From assembly GCF_013426735.1 (NCBI RefSeq), contig NZ_AP023273.1, positions 1,017,501 through 1,081,500 on the forward strand: a DNA stretch of 64,000 nt, read 5' to 3'. The stretch comes from Agrobacterium vitis. GTDB lineage: Bacteria; Pseudomonadota; Alphaproteobacteria; Rhizobiales; Rhizobiaceae. Within the stretch, counting starts at the first letter, position 1, and every line of letters begins with the position of its first letter. A program made the position numbers and the translations under genes. The notes beneath the pieces were generated by a model. The model had not been told where the DNA came from. It ran no database searches and worked only from the letters and a program-made list of their open reading frames with translations. This document shows, piece after piece, positions 19,774 to 29,447 of this stretch.

Positions 19774-20571
19774 ATGAGCGCTTATCTGAAAATCGACCAT
19801 ATCGACAAAAGCTTCGAACGATCAGGCACGAAGACCGAGGTATTGAAAGATGTCTCGCTGTCCATCGGCAAGGGCGAGTTCGTCTCGATCATCGGCCATT
19901 CCGGCTGCGGCAAGTCCACACTGCTGAACCTGATTGCCGGACTGACCCGCGTGACCGCAGGCGCGATCCTGCTGGAAAACACCGAGGTCAACGCGCCGGG
20001 ACCGGAACGGGCCGTGGTGTTTCAGAACCATTCGCTGCTGCCGTGGCTGACGGTGTATGAAAACGTCAATCTTGCCGTCTCCAAGGTGTTTGCGGGCCGC
20101 AAGACCAAGGCCGAAAAGCATGACTGGGTGATGCGCAATCTCGATCTCGTGCAGATGGGTCATGCGAAAGACAAGCGTCCCGCGGAAATTTCCGGCGGTA
20201 TGAAACAGCGGGTTGGCATTGCCCGGGCGCTGGCGATGGAGCCGAAAATCCTGCTGCTGGACGAGCCGTTCGGGGCACTGGACGCGCTGACCCGTGCCCA
20301 TTTGCAAGACGCCGTGATGGAAATCCATGCGCGCCTCGGCAATACGATGATCATGATTACCCACGATGTCGATGAGGCCGTGCTGCTCTCCGACCGGATC
20401 GTGATGATGACCAACGGCCCCGCCGCAAAAATCGGTGAAGTGCTTGATGTGCCGATCCCCCGCGTCCGCGACCGCATCGCATTGGCCGGAGACCGGACCT
20501 ATCTCAAATCCCGCGAAGCCGTGTTGAAGTTCCTCTACGAACGTCACCGCTTCGTCGAAGCCGCGGAGTAA
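19774..20571 (+). CDS. nrtC: Nitrate ABC transporter ATP-binding protein
   Basis: The 265-residue ATPase has Walker A GHSGCGKST, the signature SGGMKQRVGIARAL, and Walker B ILLLDEPFGALD. It resembles the NrtD/SsuB/TauB group and lacks the extra NrtA-like domain found at the end of cyanobacterial NrtC, so the symbol follows rhizobial usage (nrtC or nasD). It starts 12 bases after nrtB and powers nitrate import. Confidence 0.92.
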   Translation: MSAYLKIDHIDKSFERSGTKTEVLKDVSLSIGKGEFVSIIGHSGCGKSTLLNLIAGLTRVTAGAILLENTEVNAPGPERAVVFQNHSLLPWLTVYENVNLAVSKVFAGRKTKAEKHDWVMRNLDLVQMGHAKDKRPAEISGGMKQRVGIARALAMEPKILLLDEPFGALDALTRAHLQDAVMEIHARLGNTMIMITHDVDEAVLLSDRIVMMTNGPAAKIGEVLDVPIPRVRDRIALAGDRTYLKSREAVLKFLYERHRFVEAAE

Positions 20572-20577
20572 GTCATC

Positions 20578-23025
20578 ATGGCGGAAAAACTTGTTATCAT
20601 CGGCAATGGCATGGCACCGGGCCGGATGCTGGAAGAGCTGTTTGAAAAAGCACCCGGCCTTTATGACGTCACCGTTTTCAATGCCGAGCCGCGCGTCAAC
20701 TATGACCGCATCATGCTCTCCCCGGTGCTGTCGGGCGAAAAGGCCTATGAAGACATCATCATCCACAACGATCAATGGTATGAAACCCATGGCGTAACTC
20801 TGCATCGCGGTGCGAAAGTCTCCGGCATCGACCGGCAGGCAAAAACCGTGACCTCGGAAAACGGCATCACTGCCGCCTATGACAAGCTGGTGATCGCCAC
20901 CGGCTCCCTGCCCTTCATCATCCCGGTCCCCGGCCATCAATTGCCCGGCGTGCTGGCCTATCGTGATCTCGATGATGTCGAGAAAATGCTGGAGATCAGC
21001 AAGGGCCAAGGCCGGGCCATCATCATCGGCGCAGGGCTGCTCGGACTTGAAGCCGCCTACGGCTTGAAGCGTCAGGGCATGGAGGTCACCGTCATTCACT
21101 TGATGCCGACCATCATGGAGCGCCAACTCGACCCCGCTGCCGCCTATCTTCTGGAAAAGGCGCTTGCCGAACGGGGCATCGAGATCATCACCAAGGCCAA
21201 TACCAAGGCGATCCTCGGCACGGACAAAGTCGAAGGCATTGAGCTGGAAGACGGTCGGGTGATTTCAGGCGACATGGTGGTGATGGCGGTTGGCATCCGT
21301 CCGGCCTCGCAACTGGCCAAGGATGCCGGTCTTGCCGTCAATCGTGGCATTGTCGTCGATGACGGCATGCAGACGTCGGACGCTTCGATCTTTGCACTTG
21401 GCGAATGCGCTGAACATCGCGGCATGTGCTACGGTCTGGTCGCACCGCTCTATGAAAGCGCCCGGGTGCTGGCCGATAGGCTGACCGGCGGTCAGGCCGA
21501 ATATCACGGCTCTGTCGTCAATACCAAGCTGAAGGTCACCGGCATCAACCTGTTTTCAGCTGGGGACTTTGCAGAAGCCCCGGACCGCGAAGAAATCGTG
21601 CTGCGCGATGCCTCATCCGGCATCTACAAGCGGCTGGTGCTGAAGGATAACCGGATTATCGGTGCCGTGCTTTACGGCGAAACCGGCGATGGCTCTTGGT
21701 TCTTCGATCTGATGAAGCGCGGCACCGACATTTCGCAGATGCGCGACACGCTTATTTTCGGCCAGTCCTACCAGGGGGGGACTCCGCTGGACCCTATGGC
21801 GGCCGTTGCAGCCTTGCCGGATGATGCGGAAATCTGCGGCTGCAACGGCGTCTGTAAGGGCAAGATCGTCTCGACCATTACCGGCAAAGGCCTGACCTCG
21901 CTGGATGAGGTGCGCGCCCATACGAAAGCCTCCGCCTCCTGCGGCAATTGCACCGGCCTTGTCGAGCAGGTCATGACACTGACGCTGGGTGATGCCTATA
22001 ACCCCAAGGCCGTGACGCCGATCTGCGCCTGCACCGACCTTGGTCATGACGACGTGCGCAGGCTGATCAAGGCCAAGGGGCTAAAGACCATCCCTGCCGT
22101 CATGCAGGAACTGGAATGGAAGAGCTCCTGCGGCTGCGCCAAATGCCGTCCGGCGCTCAACTATTACCTCGTCTGCGATTGGCCGGATGAATATGCCGAT
22201 GACTACCAGTCGCGGTTCATCAATGAGCGTGTCCACGCCAATATCCAGAAGGACGGCACCTATTCGGTCGTGCCGCGTATGTGGGGCGGCGTTACCAATG
22301 CCGCCGAACTGCGCGCCATTGCCGATGTGGTCGATAAATTCGACATCCCCATGGTCAAGGTCACGGGCGGCCAGCGCATCGACCTTCTGGGCATCGAAAA
22401 GGAAGACCTGCCCGCCGTCTGGGCCGATCTCGGCAAGGCAGGCTTCGTCTCCGGCCAGGCCTATGCCAAGGGTCTGCGCACCGTAAAGACCTGCGTCGGC
22501 TCCGACTGGTGCCGGTTCGGTACGCAGGATTCCACCGGGCTTGGCATCAAGCTTGAAAAATTCATGTGGGGCTCCTGGACACCCGCCAAGTTGAAACTGG
22601 CCGTTTCCGGCTGTCCGCGCAACTGCGCCGAAGCGACCTGCAAGGATATCGGTGTCATCTGCGTTGATTCAGGGTTTGAGATCCATTTCGCCGGAGCAGC
22701 CGGTCTCGACATCAAGGGCACCGATGTTCTGGGCCTCGTCAAAACCGAGGAAGAGGCGCTGGAGCATATCGTCGCACTGACCCAGATGTACCGTGAACAG
22801 GGCCGCTATCTGGAGCGGATCTATAAATGGGCAAAACGCATTGGCCATGATGAGGTCCGCCGCCAGATCATGGAGGATGAAACCAAGCGCAAGGCCTATT
22901 TCGACCGCTTCGTTTTCAGCCAGAAGTTTGCCCAGGTCGATCCCTGGTCGGAGCGGGTCTCCGGCAAGGACAAGCATGAGTTCAAGCCGATGGCGACCAT
23001 CGGTTACACCCAGGCAGCGGAGTGA
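20578..23025 (+). CDS. nirB: Assimilatory nitrite reductase (NADH) large subunit
   Basis: The 815-residue protein has an N-terminal FAD/NAD oxidoreductase half (IIGNGMAPGRMLEEL; second motif IIGAGLLGLEAAYGL). The BFD-like iron-sulfur segments follow, with CGCNGVCKG, CGNCTG and CGCAKCRP. The C-terminal ferredoxin-sulfite/nitrite reductase part contains the sirohaem/4Fe-4S ligands in TCVGSDWC and SGCPRNCAEATC. It reduces nitrite to ammonia in the cytoplasm with NirD. The spacing to nrtC (six bases) and to nirD (four bases) indicates one operon. Sirohaem is made by CysG, encoded at the end of the operon. Confidence 0.96.
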   Translation: MAEKLVIIGNGMAPGRMLEELFEKAPGLYDVTVFNAEPRVNYDRIMLSPVLSGEKAYEDIIIHNDQWYETHGVTLHRGAKVSGIDRQAKTVTSENGITAAYDKLVIATGSLPFIIPVPGHQLPGVLAYRDLDDVEKMLEISKGQGRAIIIGAGLLGLEAAYGLKRQGMEVTVIHLMPTIMERQLDPAAAYLLEKALAERGIEIITKANTKAILGTDKVEGIELEDGRVISGDMVVMAVGIRPASQLAKDAGLAVNRGIVVDDGMQTSDASIFALGECAEHRGMCYGLVAPLYESARVLADRLTGGQAEYHGSVVNTKLKVTGINLFSAGDFAEAPDREEIVLRDASSGIYKRLVLKDNRIIGAVLYGETGDGSWFFDLMKRGTDISQMRDTLIFGQSYQGGTPLDPMAAVAALPDDAEICGCNGVCKGKIVSTITGKGLTSLDEVRAHTKASASCGNCTGLVEQVMTLTLGDAYNPKAVTPICACTDLGHDDVRRLIKAKGLKTIPAVMQELEWKSSCGCAKCRPALNYYLVCDWPDEYADDYQSRFINERVHANIQKDGTYSVVPRMWGGVTNAAELRAIADVVDKFDIPMVKVTGGQRIDLLGIEKEDLPAVWADLGKAGFVSGQAYAKGLRTVKTCVGSDWCRFGTQDSTGLGIKLEKFMWGSWTPAKLKLAVSGCPRNCAEATCKDIGVICVDSGFEIHFAGAAGLDIKGTDVLGLVKTEEEALEHIVALTQMYREQGRYLERIYKWAKRIGHDEVRRQIMEDETKRKAYFDRFVFSQKFAQVDPWSERVSGKDKHEFKPMATIGYTQAAE

Positions 23026-23029
23026 GATC

Positions 23030-23365
23030 ATGGATAAGAACTGGACCTCAATCGGCCATATCAACGACATTCCGCTGCGCGGTGCTCGCTGCGTAAAAAC
23101 CCCTCAGGGCAAGATCGCGGTGTTTCGCACCGCCGAAAACGAGGTCTTCGCCATCGAGGACCATTGCCCGCACAAGGGTGGGCCGCTTAGCCAGGGTATC
23201 GTTCACGGCAAGGCGGTCACTTGCCCGCTGCACAATTGGGTGATTTCGCTGGAAAGCGGCAAGGCACTGGGTGCCGACGAAGGGGCCGTGCGCACGATTG
23301 CCGTGCGCAATGTCGAGGGCGTGCTCTCCATTGCCATGGAAAGCCTGTTGCAGGCAGCGGAGTGA
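23030..23365 (+). CDS. nirD: Nitrite reductase small subunit (Rieske-type)
   Basis: The 111-residue protein is a NirD-type Rieske 2Fe-2S protein, with cluster ligands in CPHKGGPLSQG and CPLHNW (C-x-H and C-x2-H). It begins at ATG 23030, four bases after nirB; a much longer reading frame starting inside nirB is not needed. It works as the small subunit of the NADH nitrite reductase. Confidence 0.94.
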   Translation: MDKNWTSIGHINDIPLRGARCVKTPQGKIAVFRTAENEVFAIEDHCPHKGGPLSQGIVHGKAVTCPLHNWVISLESGKALGADEGAVRTIAVRNVEGVLSIAMESLLQAAE

Positions 23366-23370
23366 GCACC

Positions 23371-26028
23371 ATGTCCGGCGAGACGAAAACCACCTGCCCC
23401 TATTGCGGCGTCGGCTGCGGCGCGATTGCCAAGGTCGAGGACAATGGTGCCGTCAACATCAAGGGCGACCCGGATCATCCGGCCAATTTTGGCCGGCTCT
23501 GTTCCAAGGGCTCCGCGCTGGGTGAAACGCTGGATCTGGATGGCCGGGCGCTCACTCCGACCGTTTACGGTGAGCACCAGACCTGGGATGTGGCACTCGA
23601 TCTCGTGGCCGAGAGGTTTTCCCGCAGCATTGCCGAGCATGGTCCGGATTCGGTCGCCTTCTATCTCTCTGGCCAGCTGCTGACCGAGGATTATTACGTT
23701 GCCAACAAGCTGATGAAGGGTTTTATCGGCTCGGCCAATATCGATACCAATTCCCGTCTCTGCATGGCCTCCTCGGTCGCAGGCCATAAGCGGGCCTTCG
23801 GCTCCGATACCGTTCCCGGCACCTACCGCGACCTGGAACTGGCCGATCTCATCGTGCTTGTGGGATCCAATATGGGCTGGTGCCATCCGGTTCTGTATCA
23901 GCGGATTGCTGCGGAAAAGGCCAAGCGCCCCGGCCTGAAAGTGGTGGTGATCGATCCGCGCCGCACCGCAACCTCAGACATTGCCGACCTGCATCTTTCC
24001 ATCCGTCCGGATGGCGATGTGGCGCTGTTCAACGGCTTGTTGGTGCATCTGGTCGAAAACCGCAGCATCGACCAATCCTATATTGCCACCCATACGAATG
24101 GCTTTGCGGACGCGTTTGCCGCCGCTGCCGGTCAATCGCTTGGCGATTTGATGGAGAAGACCGGCCTGCCAGCCATGCAGTTGCGGCAATTTTTCCAGCT
24201 ATTTGCTGCGACTGAAAAAACCGTGACCTGCTATAGCCAGGGCGTCAACCAATCATCGCTTGGCACGGACAAAGTCAATGCGATCATCAATTGCCATCTG
24301 GCCACGGGCCGGATCGGCAGGCCCGGCATGGGACCGTTTTCACTGACCGGCCAGCCGAATGCCATGGGCGGACGCGAGGTCGGTGGCCTCGCCAACATGC
24401 TGGCCGCCCATATGGAGCTGGGCAATCCCAAGGATCGGGATCGCGTGCAGCGGTTCTGGGCCTCGCCCACCATGGCCGACAAGCCCGGCTTGAAGGCCGT
24501 GGACATGTTCAAGGCGGTGGCCGATGGCCGGATCAAGGCGTTGTGGATCATGTCCACCAATCCTGTTGTCTCCATGCCCGATGCCGATGCCGTCAAGGCG
24601 GCGATTGCCGCCTGCCCCTTTGTTGTCGTCTCCGACATGCAGGCCGATACCGATACGGCAAAGCTGGCGCATGTGCTGCTGCCAGCGGCTGGCTGGGGCG
24701 AAAAATCCGGCACCGTTACCAATTCCGAACGACGCATTTCCCGCCAGCGAGCCTTCAAACCGGCCCCCGGCGAGGCAAAGGCTGATTGGTGGCAGATGGC
24801 GGAAGTTGGCCTCCGCATGGGTTTTGGCCGCACCTTTGCCTATCAGTCGCCCGCCGACATCTTTGCTGAACATGCCGCCCTATCGGGTTTTGAAAACGAT
24901 GGTAGCCGCGATTTCGATATCGGCGCTTACGGCGCGATTACTGAGGCAGACTATCAGGCGCTAGCCCCCTTTCAATGGCCCCAGAGACAGGGCGAGCCTG
25001 CGGCGGAAAGCCGGTTTTTCGCCAATGGCGGCTTTTATCATCCCGATGGCAAAGCGCGTTTCATTGCCTGCGACCCCGCAATACCGGATAGGGCAAGCCA
25101 GGATTTTCCCCTCACCCTCAATACCGGACGGGTGCGCGATCATTGGCATACGATGACGCGGACGGCAAAAAGCGCCCGGCTGTCGGCACATCTGGCCGAG
25201 CCTTTTGCGGAAATCCACCCGCTGGATGCCGTCAATCTCGGTATTGCCGATGCGGAACTGGTGGAAATTTCCAGCCAAACCGGCAGCCGTGTGATTGTCC
25301 GCGCATTGCTAACCAGCCGCCAGAGCCGTGGCGCCATTTTCGTGCCTATGCACTGGACCGGCGAAACCGCCTCGCTGGCCCGTATCGATAGCCTCGTACC
25401 CTCGCGGGTGGACCCGGTCTCCGGCCAGCCAGCGTTGAAAAATGTGGCCGTTACAGCAAAACCCAATGCGGCGACGGCCTATGGTTTTGCCGTCTCAGCT
25501 CATAAGCCGCAGGCGCTTGACGCATCCTATTGGGCTTTGGCCAAGGCCGAGCATGGTTGGCGGCTGGAGCTGGCTTTCGAAAATGGCCAGGATTGGGAAA
25601 ACTGGGCGAGAACCGCGCTTGCCGTGCCGGAAACGGCGGAGATGATCGGCTATAGCGACCATGCCAGTGGCGATGTCCGTTTGGCGTTTTTTGACGCAGG
25701 CAGGCTTTACGCCGCGCTGTTCATGGCAAGCCAACCGGTGGCTGTATCGCGCAATTGGGCCAGCGCCCGGCTTGACGACGACTTCACCGACCGCCGTACC
25801 CGTCTGGCGCTGATTGCCGGGCGGCCCGGCGCTGGTCAGATCGATCCGGGGGCAATTGTCTGTTCGTGTTTTTCGGTCGGGATCAACCAGATCAACAATG
25901 CTGTCAGGGGCGGCTGCGGCTCGGTCGAAGCTGTCGGCCAGACCCTGTCTGCTGGAACCAATTGCGGCTCCTGCCGCGCCGAAATCAGGAGGATTATCGA
26001 TGCCGTTCAAATCCTTGCCGCAGAATAA
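23371..26028 (+). CDS. nasA: Assimilatory nitrate reductase, large (molybdopterin) subunit
   Basis: The 885-residue protein begins MSGETKTTCPYCGVGCG, whose cysteines (C9, C12, C16 and a later one near 50) hold a 4Fe-4S cluster. The bis-MGD molybdenum domains follow, with MASSVAGHKRAFGSD, SNMGWCHPVLYQ and GRIGRPGMGPFSLTGQPNAM, then the molydopterin-dinucleotide C-terminal domain. A BFD-like 2Fe-2S module closes the protein (CSCFSVG...CGSCRAEI, last 60 residues). It reduces nitrate to nitrite in the cytoplasm. ATG 23371 is five bases after nirD; the frame is open further upstream but that overlaps nirD. The end overlaps cysG by 29 bases. Confidence 0.96.
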   Translation: MSGETKTTCPYCGVGCGAIAKVEDNGAVNIKGDPDHPANFGRLCSKGSALGETLDLDGRALTPTVYGEHQTWDVALDLVAERFSRSIAEHGPDSVAFYLSGQLLTEDYYVANKLMKGFIGSANIDTNSRLCMASSVAGHKRAFGSDTVPGTYRDLELADLIVLVGSNMGWCHPVLYQRIAAEKAKRPGLKVVVIDPRRTATSDIADLHLSIRPDGDVALFNGLLVHLVENRSIDQSYIATHTNGFADAFAAAAGQSLGDLMEKTGLPAMQLRQFFQLFAATEKTVTCYSQGVNQSSLGTDKVNAIINCHLATGRIGRPGMGPFSLTGQPNAMGGREVGGLANMLAAHMELGNPKDRDRVQRFWASPTMADKPGLKAVDMFKAVADGRIKALWIMSTNPVVSMPDADAVKAAIAACPFVVVSDMQADTDTAKLAHVLLPAAGWGEKSGTVTNSERRISRQRAFKPAPGEAKADWWQMAEVGLRMGFGRTFAYQSPADIFAEHAALSGFENDGSRDFDIGAYGAITEADYQALAPFQWPQRQGEPAAESRFFANGGFYHPDGKARFIACDPAIPDRASQDFPLTLNTGRVRDHWHTMTRTAKSARLSAHLAEPFAEIHPLDAVNLGIADAELVEISSQTGSRVIVRALLTSRQSRGAIFVPMHWTGETASLARIDSLVPSRVDPVSGQPALKNVAVTAKPNAATAYGFAVSAHKPQALDASYWALAKAEHGWRLELAFENGQDWENWARTALAVPETAEMIGYSDHASGDVRLAFFDAGRLYAALFMASQPVAVSRNWASARLDDDFTDRRTRLALIAGRPGAGQIDPGAIVCSCFSVGINQINNAVRGGCGSVEAVGQTLSAGTNCGSCRAEIRRIIDAVQILAAE

Positions 26029-27481
26029 GTCTCGCCGCCCGGAACGGGTCGCGCCGCTCGCAAAACTGCCGGTGTTCTGGGCGCTGGAGGGCAAGCGCGT
26101 CATCGTCGCCGGTGGTTCGGATGGGGCAGCCTGGAAGGCGGAATTGCTGGCTGCCTGCGGCGCTGATGTCGAGGTGTTCTGCGCCGAGGACGAATTGTCC
26201 GATACCTTCCGCGCCCTCCTTGAAGAGCAGGACCGCATGGTCCTGCATTCTCATTGCTGGCATATCGGCATTTTTGAAAACGCCGCTTTGGCGCTTGCCG
26301 ATTGCGAGACGGAGGACGAGGCCAAGGCGTTCTATTGCGCGGCGAAAGCGGCGGGCGTGCCGGTCAATGTCATCGACAAGCCCGCCTATTGCCAATTCCA
26401 GTTCGGCTCCATCGTCAACCGCTCGCCGGTCGTGGTGGCGATTTCCACCGATGGCGCAGCACCGATTCTCGGGCAGGCGATCCGGCGGCGGATTGAAACG
26501 CTGCTGCCGCCAGCGCTCAAACCATGGGCGGAATTGGCGCAAGCGATCCGTGGCCGGATCAATGAAAAGCTTGCACCCGGCGCACCGCGCCGCACATTCT
26601 GGGAACGGTTCGTGGACCGCGCCTTTGCCGGTAATACACCGCCGCAGGACAGTGAGGAGGATTTGCTGCTGAACGAGACCGCCAGGCTCGCGAACGCCCC
26701 GCCACTTGGGCGGGTCACACTGGTCGGCGCGGGGCCGGGCGATGCGGAGCTATTGACCCTGAAAGCCGTACGGGCGCTGCAAGCCGCCGATGTCATCCTG
26801 TTTGACGATCTCGTCTCCCCTGACGTTCTCGAACTTGCCCGCCGTGAAGCCAAGCGCATGCTGGTTGGCAAACGTGGTGGGCGGGAAAGCTGCAAACAGG
26901 ACGATATCAACGAGATGATGGTGCGGTTTGCCAAGGCTGGAAAACGTGTGGTGCGGCTGAAATCCGGCGATCCGATGATTTTCGGGCGGGCAGGCGAGGA
27001 AATCTCCCGGCTGGCGAATGAGGGCATTGCCGTGGATGTCGTACCCGGCATCACCTCAGCCAGCGCCATGGCGGCGGCGCTTGGCATTTCGCTCACCCAC
27101 CGCGATCACGCTCAATCGCTGCGATTGGTGACGGGCCATTCCCGGCATGGCGACCTGCCGGAAAGCCTCAACTGGCGCGATATGGCCGATCCATCCGTCA
27201 CGACAATCTTCTATATGGGTGGTCGGATGGCAGGCCGGATTGCCGAAAATCTGATAGCCGCTGGCATGGCTTCCAACACGCAAGCGGTGGCGATGACCTC
27301 AATCAGCCGTGCGCAACAGACAAGCTGGCGGGGAACGGTCGGCGAGCTGGCCGATGCGGTCGCCATACTTGGCGTCAGCAATCCGATCCTCATCGGCGTC
27401 GGCACCGCCTTTGCCCAGCAAGGCACAGCGATGCAGTGTGCTTTCCCAGAACAGGCAGAACAGAAAATGGCGGTTTATTGA
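26000..27481 (+). CDS. cysG: Sirohaem synthase (dehydrogenase/ferrochelatase and methyltransferase)
   Basis: The 493-residue protein is a complete fusion. Residues about 15-220 are the precorrin-2 dehydrogenase/sirohydrochlorin ferrochelatase part (VIVAGGSDGAAWKAELLAACGA, here a variant of the usual GGG motif). Residues about 235-485 are uroporphyrinogen-III methyltransferase (VTLVGAGPGDAELLTLKAVRAL, VVPGITSA, YMGG). It supplies sirohaem for NirB. The ATG at 26000 follows CAGGAGG and overlaps the nasA end, implying translational coupling. A perfect 15-base-pair hairpin at 27501-27540 may end the transcript. Confidence 0.94.
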   Translation: MPFKSLPQNKSRRPERVAPLAKLPVFWALEGKRVIVAGGSDGAAWKAELLAACGADVEVFCAEDELSDTFRALLEEQDRMVLHSHCWHIGIFENAALALADCETEDEAKAFYCAAKAAGVPVNVIDKPAYCQFQFGSIVNRSPVVVAISTDGAAPILGQAIRRRIETLLPPALKPWAELAQAIRGRINEKLAPGAPRRTFWERFVDRAFAGNTPPQDSEEDLLLNETARLANAPPLGRVTLVGAGPGDAELLTLKAVRALQAADVILFDDLVSPDVLELARREAKRMLVGKRGGRESCKQDDINEMMVRFAKAGKRVVRLKSGDPMIFGRAGEEISRLANEGIAVDVVPGITSASAMAAALGISLTHRDHAQSLRLVTGHSRHGDLPESLNWRDMADPSVTTIFYMGGRMAGRIAENLIAAGMASNTQAVAMTSISRAQQTSWRGTVGELADAVAILGVSNPILIGVGTAFAQQGTAMQCAFPEQAEQKMAVY

Positions 27482-27495
27482 AAGAAAACACCTCC

Positions 27496-27660
27496 AAAAA
27501 CGAAAAGCCTGCCGCGGGAGGAGGTGCGGCAGGCTTTTCGAAAAGAACCGAACGACGGCTGGGAGGAGGAGTGCCGTCATTCCAACGGGCCGCTCTGGGA
27601 GGAGGAGAAGCTGGCCCGGTATATCGAAGCTTTGCGGGAGGAGGATGCATCGCTTCGATG
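27496..27660 (-). ncRNA. Tandem four-hairpin CCUCCUCCC sRNA array (cuckoo/CcsR-like)
   Basis: Four successive stem-loops each carry the same nine bases in the loop. On the plus strand GGGAGGAGG lies at 27516-27524, 27561-27569, 27597-27605 and 27636-27644; transcribed from the minus strand these are CCUCCUCCC. Stems differ in sequence: 27652-27659/27623-27630, 27613-27618/27586-27591, 27573-27578/27554-27559, and a perfect 15-bp stem 27526-27540/27501-27515. The last is followed by T5 at 27496-27500, an intrinsic terminator in minus-strand reading. A TATAAC -10-like hexamer sits at 27667-27672 (minus). The layout matches the alphaproteobacterial CcsR/cuckoo sRNAs, whose loops are anti-Shine-Dalgarno-like. 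It may be an independent RNA or the sulP 3' UTR. Confidence 0.78.
27501..27540. terminator. Perfect 15-bp hairpin between cysG and the sRNA array
   Basis: The stem is 27501-27515 with 27526-27540, and the loop is GGGAGGAGGT on the plus strand. In minus-strand reading it is followed by T5 and should terminate the sRNA array. In plus-strand reading the stem itself ends CTTTTCG, so it could also end the nitrate operon 20 bases after the cysG stop, making it bidirectional. Confidence 0.7.
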
Positions 27661-27749
27661 AAAAGAGTTATACCTGATTTTCGCACATTTTCGAGGCAGT
27701 TTTTCGCACGCCAGCCATGCGCTATGCGCGTAGCGAATTGCTCGAACCG

Positions 27750-29231
27750 TCAATGCCCCCCTGCGGACAGAACGGCCTGCGGATCGCGGTGAACAGCAAA
27801 CCGGTCCATCATATGCGCACTGGCGATGTTCATGCCCTTAACATCGACCTCGGCCCCCTTGGCGCGAAACTTCAGCACGATCTTATCCAGGGCACCAACA
27901 GCGGTAATGTCCCAGAAATGCGCCTGCGTCACGTCAATGGTAATCGCCTTCACTTCATCATCGAAATCGAAGGCGGCAATGAAAGCATCGGCGGAGGCAA
28001 AGAAGATCTGGCCATCGACCCGGTAAAGCCTCGACCCATCCTCTTGGTCTTCCGCCTTCACATGCACCATCCGCGCCACTTTGCCGGCAAAGAACACCCC
28101 CGACAGCAGCACACCGGCCAGCACGCCCTTGGACAGATCATGGGTAGCAACCACTGTCACCACTGTCACCAGCATGACCATCGAGGAGGAGGGAGGATTG
28201 CGGCGCAGATCGAGGATAGACCGCCATGAGAAGGTGCCAATCGACACCATGATCATGATCGCCACCAAGGCCGCCATCGGCACAACGCGCAGGATATCGT
28301 CCAAGACCAGAAGCAGGACCAGCAGGAATGCACCCGCGACAAAGGTCGAAAGGCGCCCTCGCCCACCGGACGAGACATTGATGACCGACTGACCGATCAT
28401 CGCGCAACCGCCCATGCCACCGAACAGGCCGGAGGCAATATTGCTTGCGCCCTGGCCGATGCATTCCTGGCTCTTGTTGCTTTGCGTATCCGTCATGTCA
28501 TCGACGATCTGGGCTGTCAGCAGCGATTCCAGCAGGCCGACAGCGGCGAGCGCGATGGAATAAGGGAAAATGATCTGCAACGTCTCGAAGGTCAGCGGCA
28601 CCTGCGGCCAACCAAACAGTGGCAGGCTGGACGGCAATTCGCCGAGATCGCTGACGCTGCGGACATCCCACCCGAACCACCAGGTCGCTGCTGTCAGAAC
28701 GGCGATAGCCACCAGTGGCGACGGCACCACCTTGGTGAGACGCGGGAAGAGATAAATGATGGCAAGCGCCACACCAATCATCACGAATGTTGATGGCGGA
28801 CGACCAAGCAATTCCGGCAATTGCGCCATGAAGATCAGGATCGCCAGGGCATTGACGAAGCCCGTCATCACCGAACGCGACACGAAGCGCATCAGCCGCC
28901 CCAGCTTCAGGAAGCCCGCCAGAATTTGCAGCAGACCCATCAATACCGTTGCAGCAAACAGATATTGAATACCGTGGTCCTTGACCAATCCACCGATCAA
29001 TACAGCGGTTGCGGCGGTGGCAGCAGAAATCATGCCCGGACGCCCACCGCAGAAAGCAGAAACGCAGGCGATGATAACCGAGGCAAACAACCCGATCTTC
29101 GGATCGACCCCGGCAATCACCGAGAAGCCGATGGCTTCGGGTATAAGCGCAAGGGCCACGACAATGCCCGACAGGACATCGCCACGGATATTCGAGAACC
29201 AGTCTCGCTGGTATCGTTCAATTTTTTTCAT
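27750..29231 (-). CDS. SulP-family anion transporter with STAS domain
   Basis: The 493-residue protein has about 10-12 membrane segments beginning with [20 protein letters not shown], the SulP signature, and a C-terminal STAS domain from about residue 380 ([20 protein letters not shown]). SulP members carry sulfate, bicarbonate, C4-dicarboxylates or molybdate; substrate cannot be told from sequence here. I prefer ATG 29231 because the protein then starts [11 protein letters not shown] as in relatives; a GTG at 29264 would add 11 residues. Its stop lies about 90 bases before the hairpin array on the same strand. Confidence 0.88.
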   Translation of the reverse strand: MKKIERYQRDWFSNIRGDVLSGIVVALALIPEAIGFSVIAGVDPKIGLFASVIIACVSAFCGGRPGMISAATAATAVLIGGLVKDHGIQYLFAATVLMGLLQILAGFLKLGRLMRFVSRSVMTGFVNALAILIFMAQLPELLGRPPSTFVMIGVALAIIYLFPRLTKVVPSPLVAIAVLTAATWWFGWDVRSVSDLGELPSSLPLFGWPQVPLTFETLQIIFPYSIALAAVGLLESLLTAQIVDDMTDTQSNKSQECIGQGASNIASGLFGGMGGCAMIGQSVINVSSGGRGRLSTFVAGAFLLVLLLVLDDILRVVPMAALVAIMIMVSIGTFSWRSILDLRRNPPSSSMVMLVTVVTVVATHDLSKGVLAGVLLSGVFFAGKVARMVHVKAEDQEDGSRLYRVDGQIFFASADAFIAAFDFDDEVKAITIDVTQAHFWDITAVGALDKIVLKFRAKGAEVDVKGMNIASAHMMDRFAVHRDPQAVLSAGGH

Positions 29232-29447
29232 GGAGATTGTTTCGCAACGGGGAAGATTTTTCACAAACGCTCAGATCGTGCCGAATAAACGGATCATCAC
29301 GTTTCAGAAATGTCGTGCGTTGTCTGGCGGATCGGCGGCCAGAATAGCCACCCGGAATTTCACCGGGTCCGTGGTTCATGGCTTTCTATACGCAGAAAGC
29401 ACCTGTCTTTGCAATCCCGTACCAACCTGGCCGGAAAGAAGCCGGGA

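Noticed and set aside
19822-21126. 434-codon minus-strand open frame
   Set aside because: It is antisense to nrtC and nirB, whose domains are unmistakable; the translation is H/D/Q-rich without family motifs.
22793-23029. N-terminal extension of NirD into nirB
   Set aside because: The extension reads the nirB sequence out of frame; ATG 23030 directly begins the Rieske domain at normal length.
23221-23370. N-terminal extension of NasA into nirD
   Set aside because: The cluster-binding CPYCGVGC normally starts within ten residues of the N-terminus, which ATG 23371 provides.
27516-27644. Four evenly spaced GGGAGGAGG repeats considered as a CRISPR or VNTR array
   Set aside because: The identical part is only nine bases, always in a hairpin loop, while stems vary; spacing is 36-45 bases and no cas genes are present.
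27299-27686. Several small open frames across the hairpin array
   Set aside because: They translate the repeated GGAGGAG segments into Gly/Arg- or Pro-rich nonsense and disagree with the conserved stem-loop structure.
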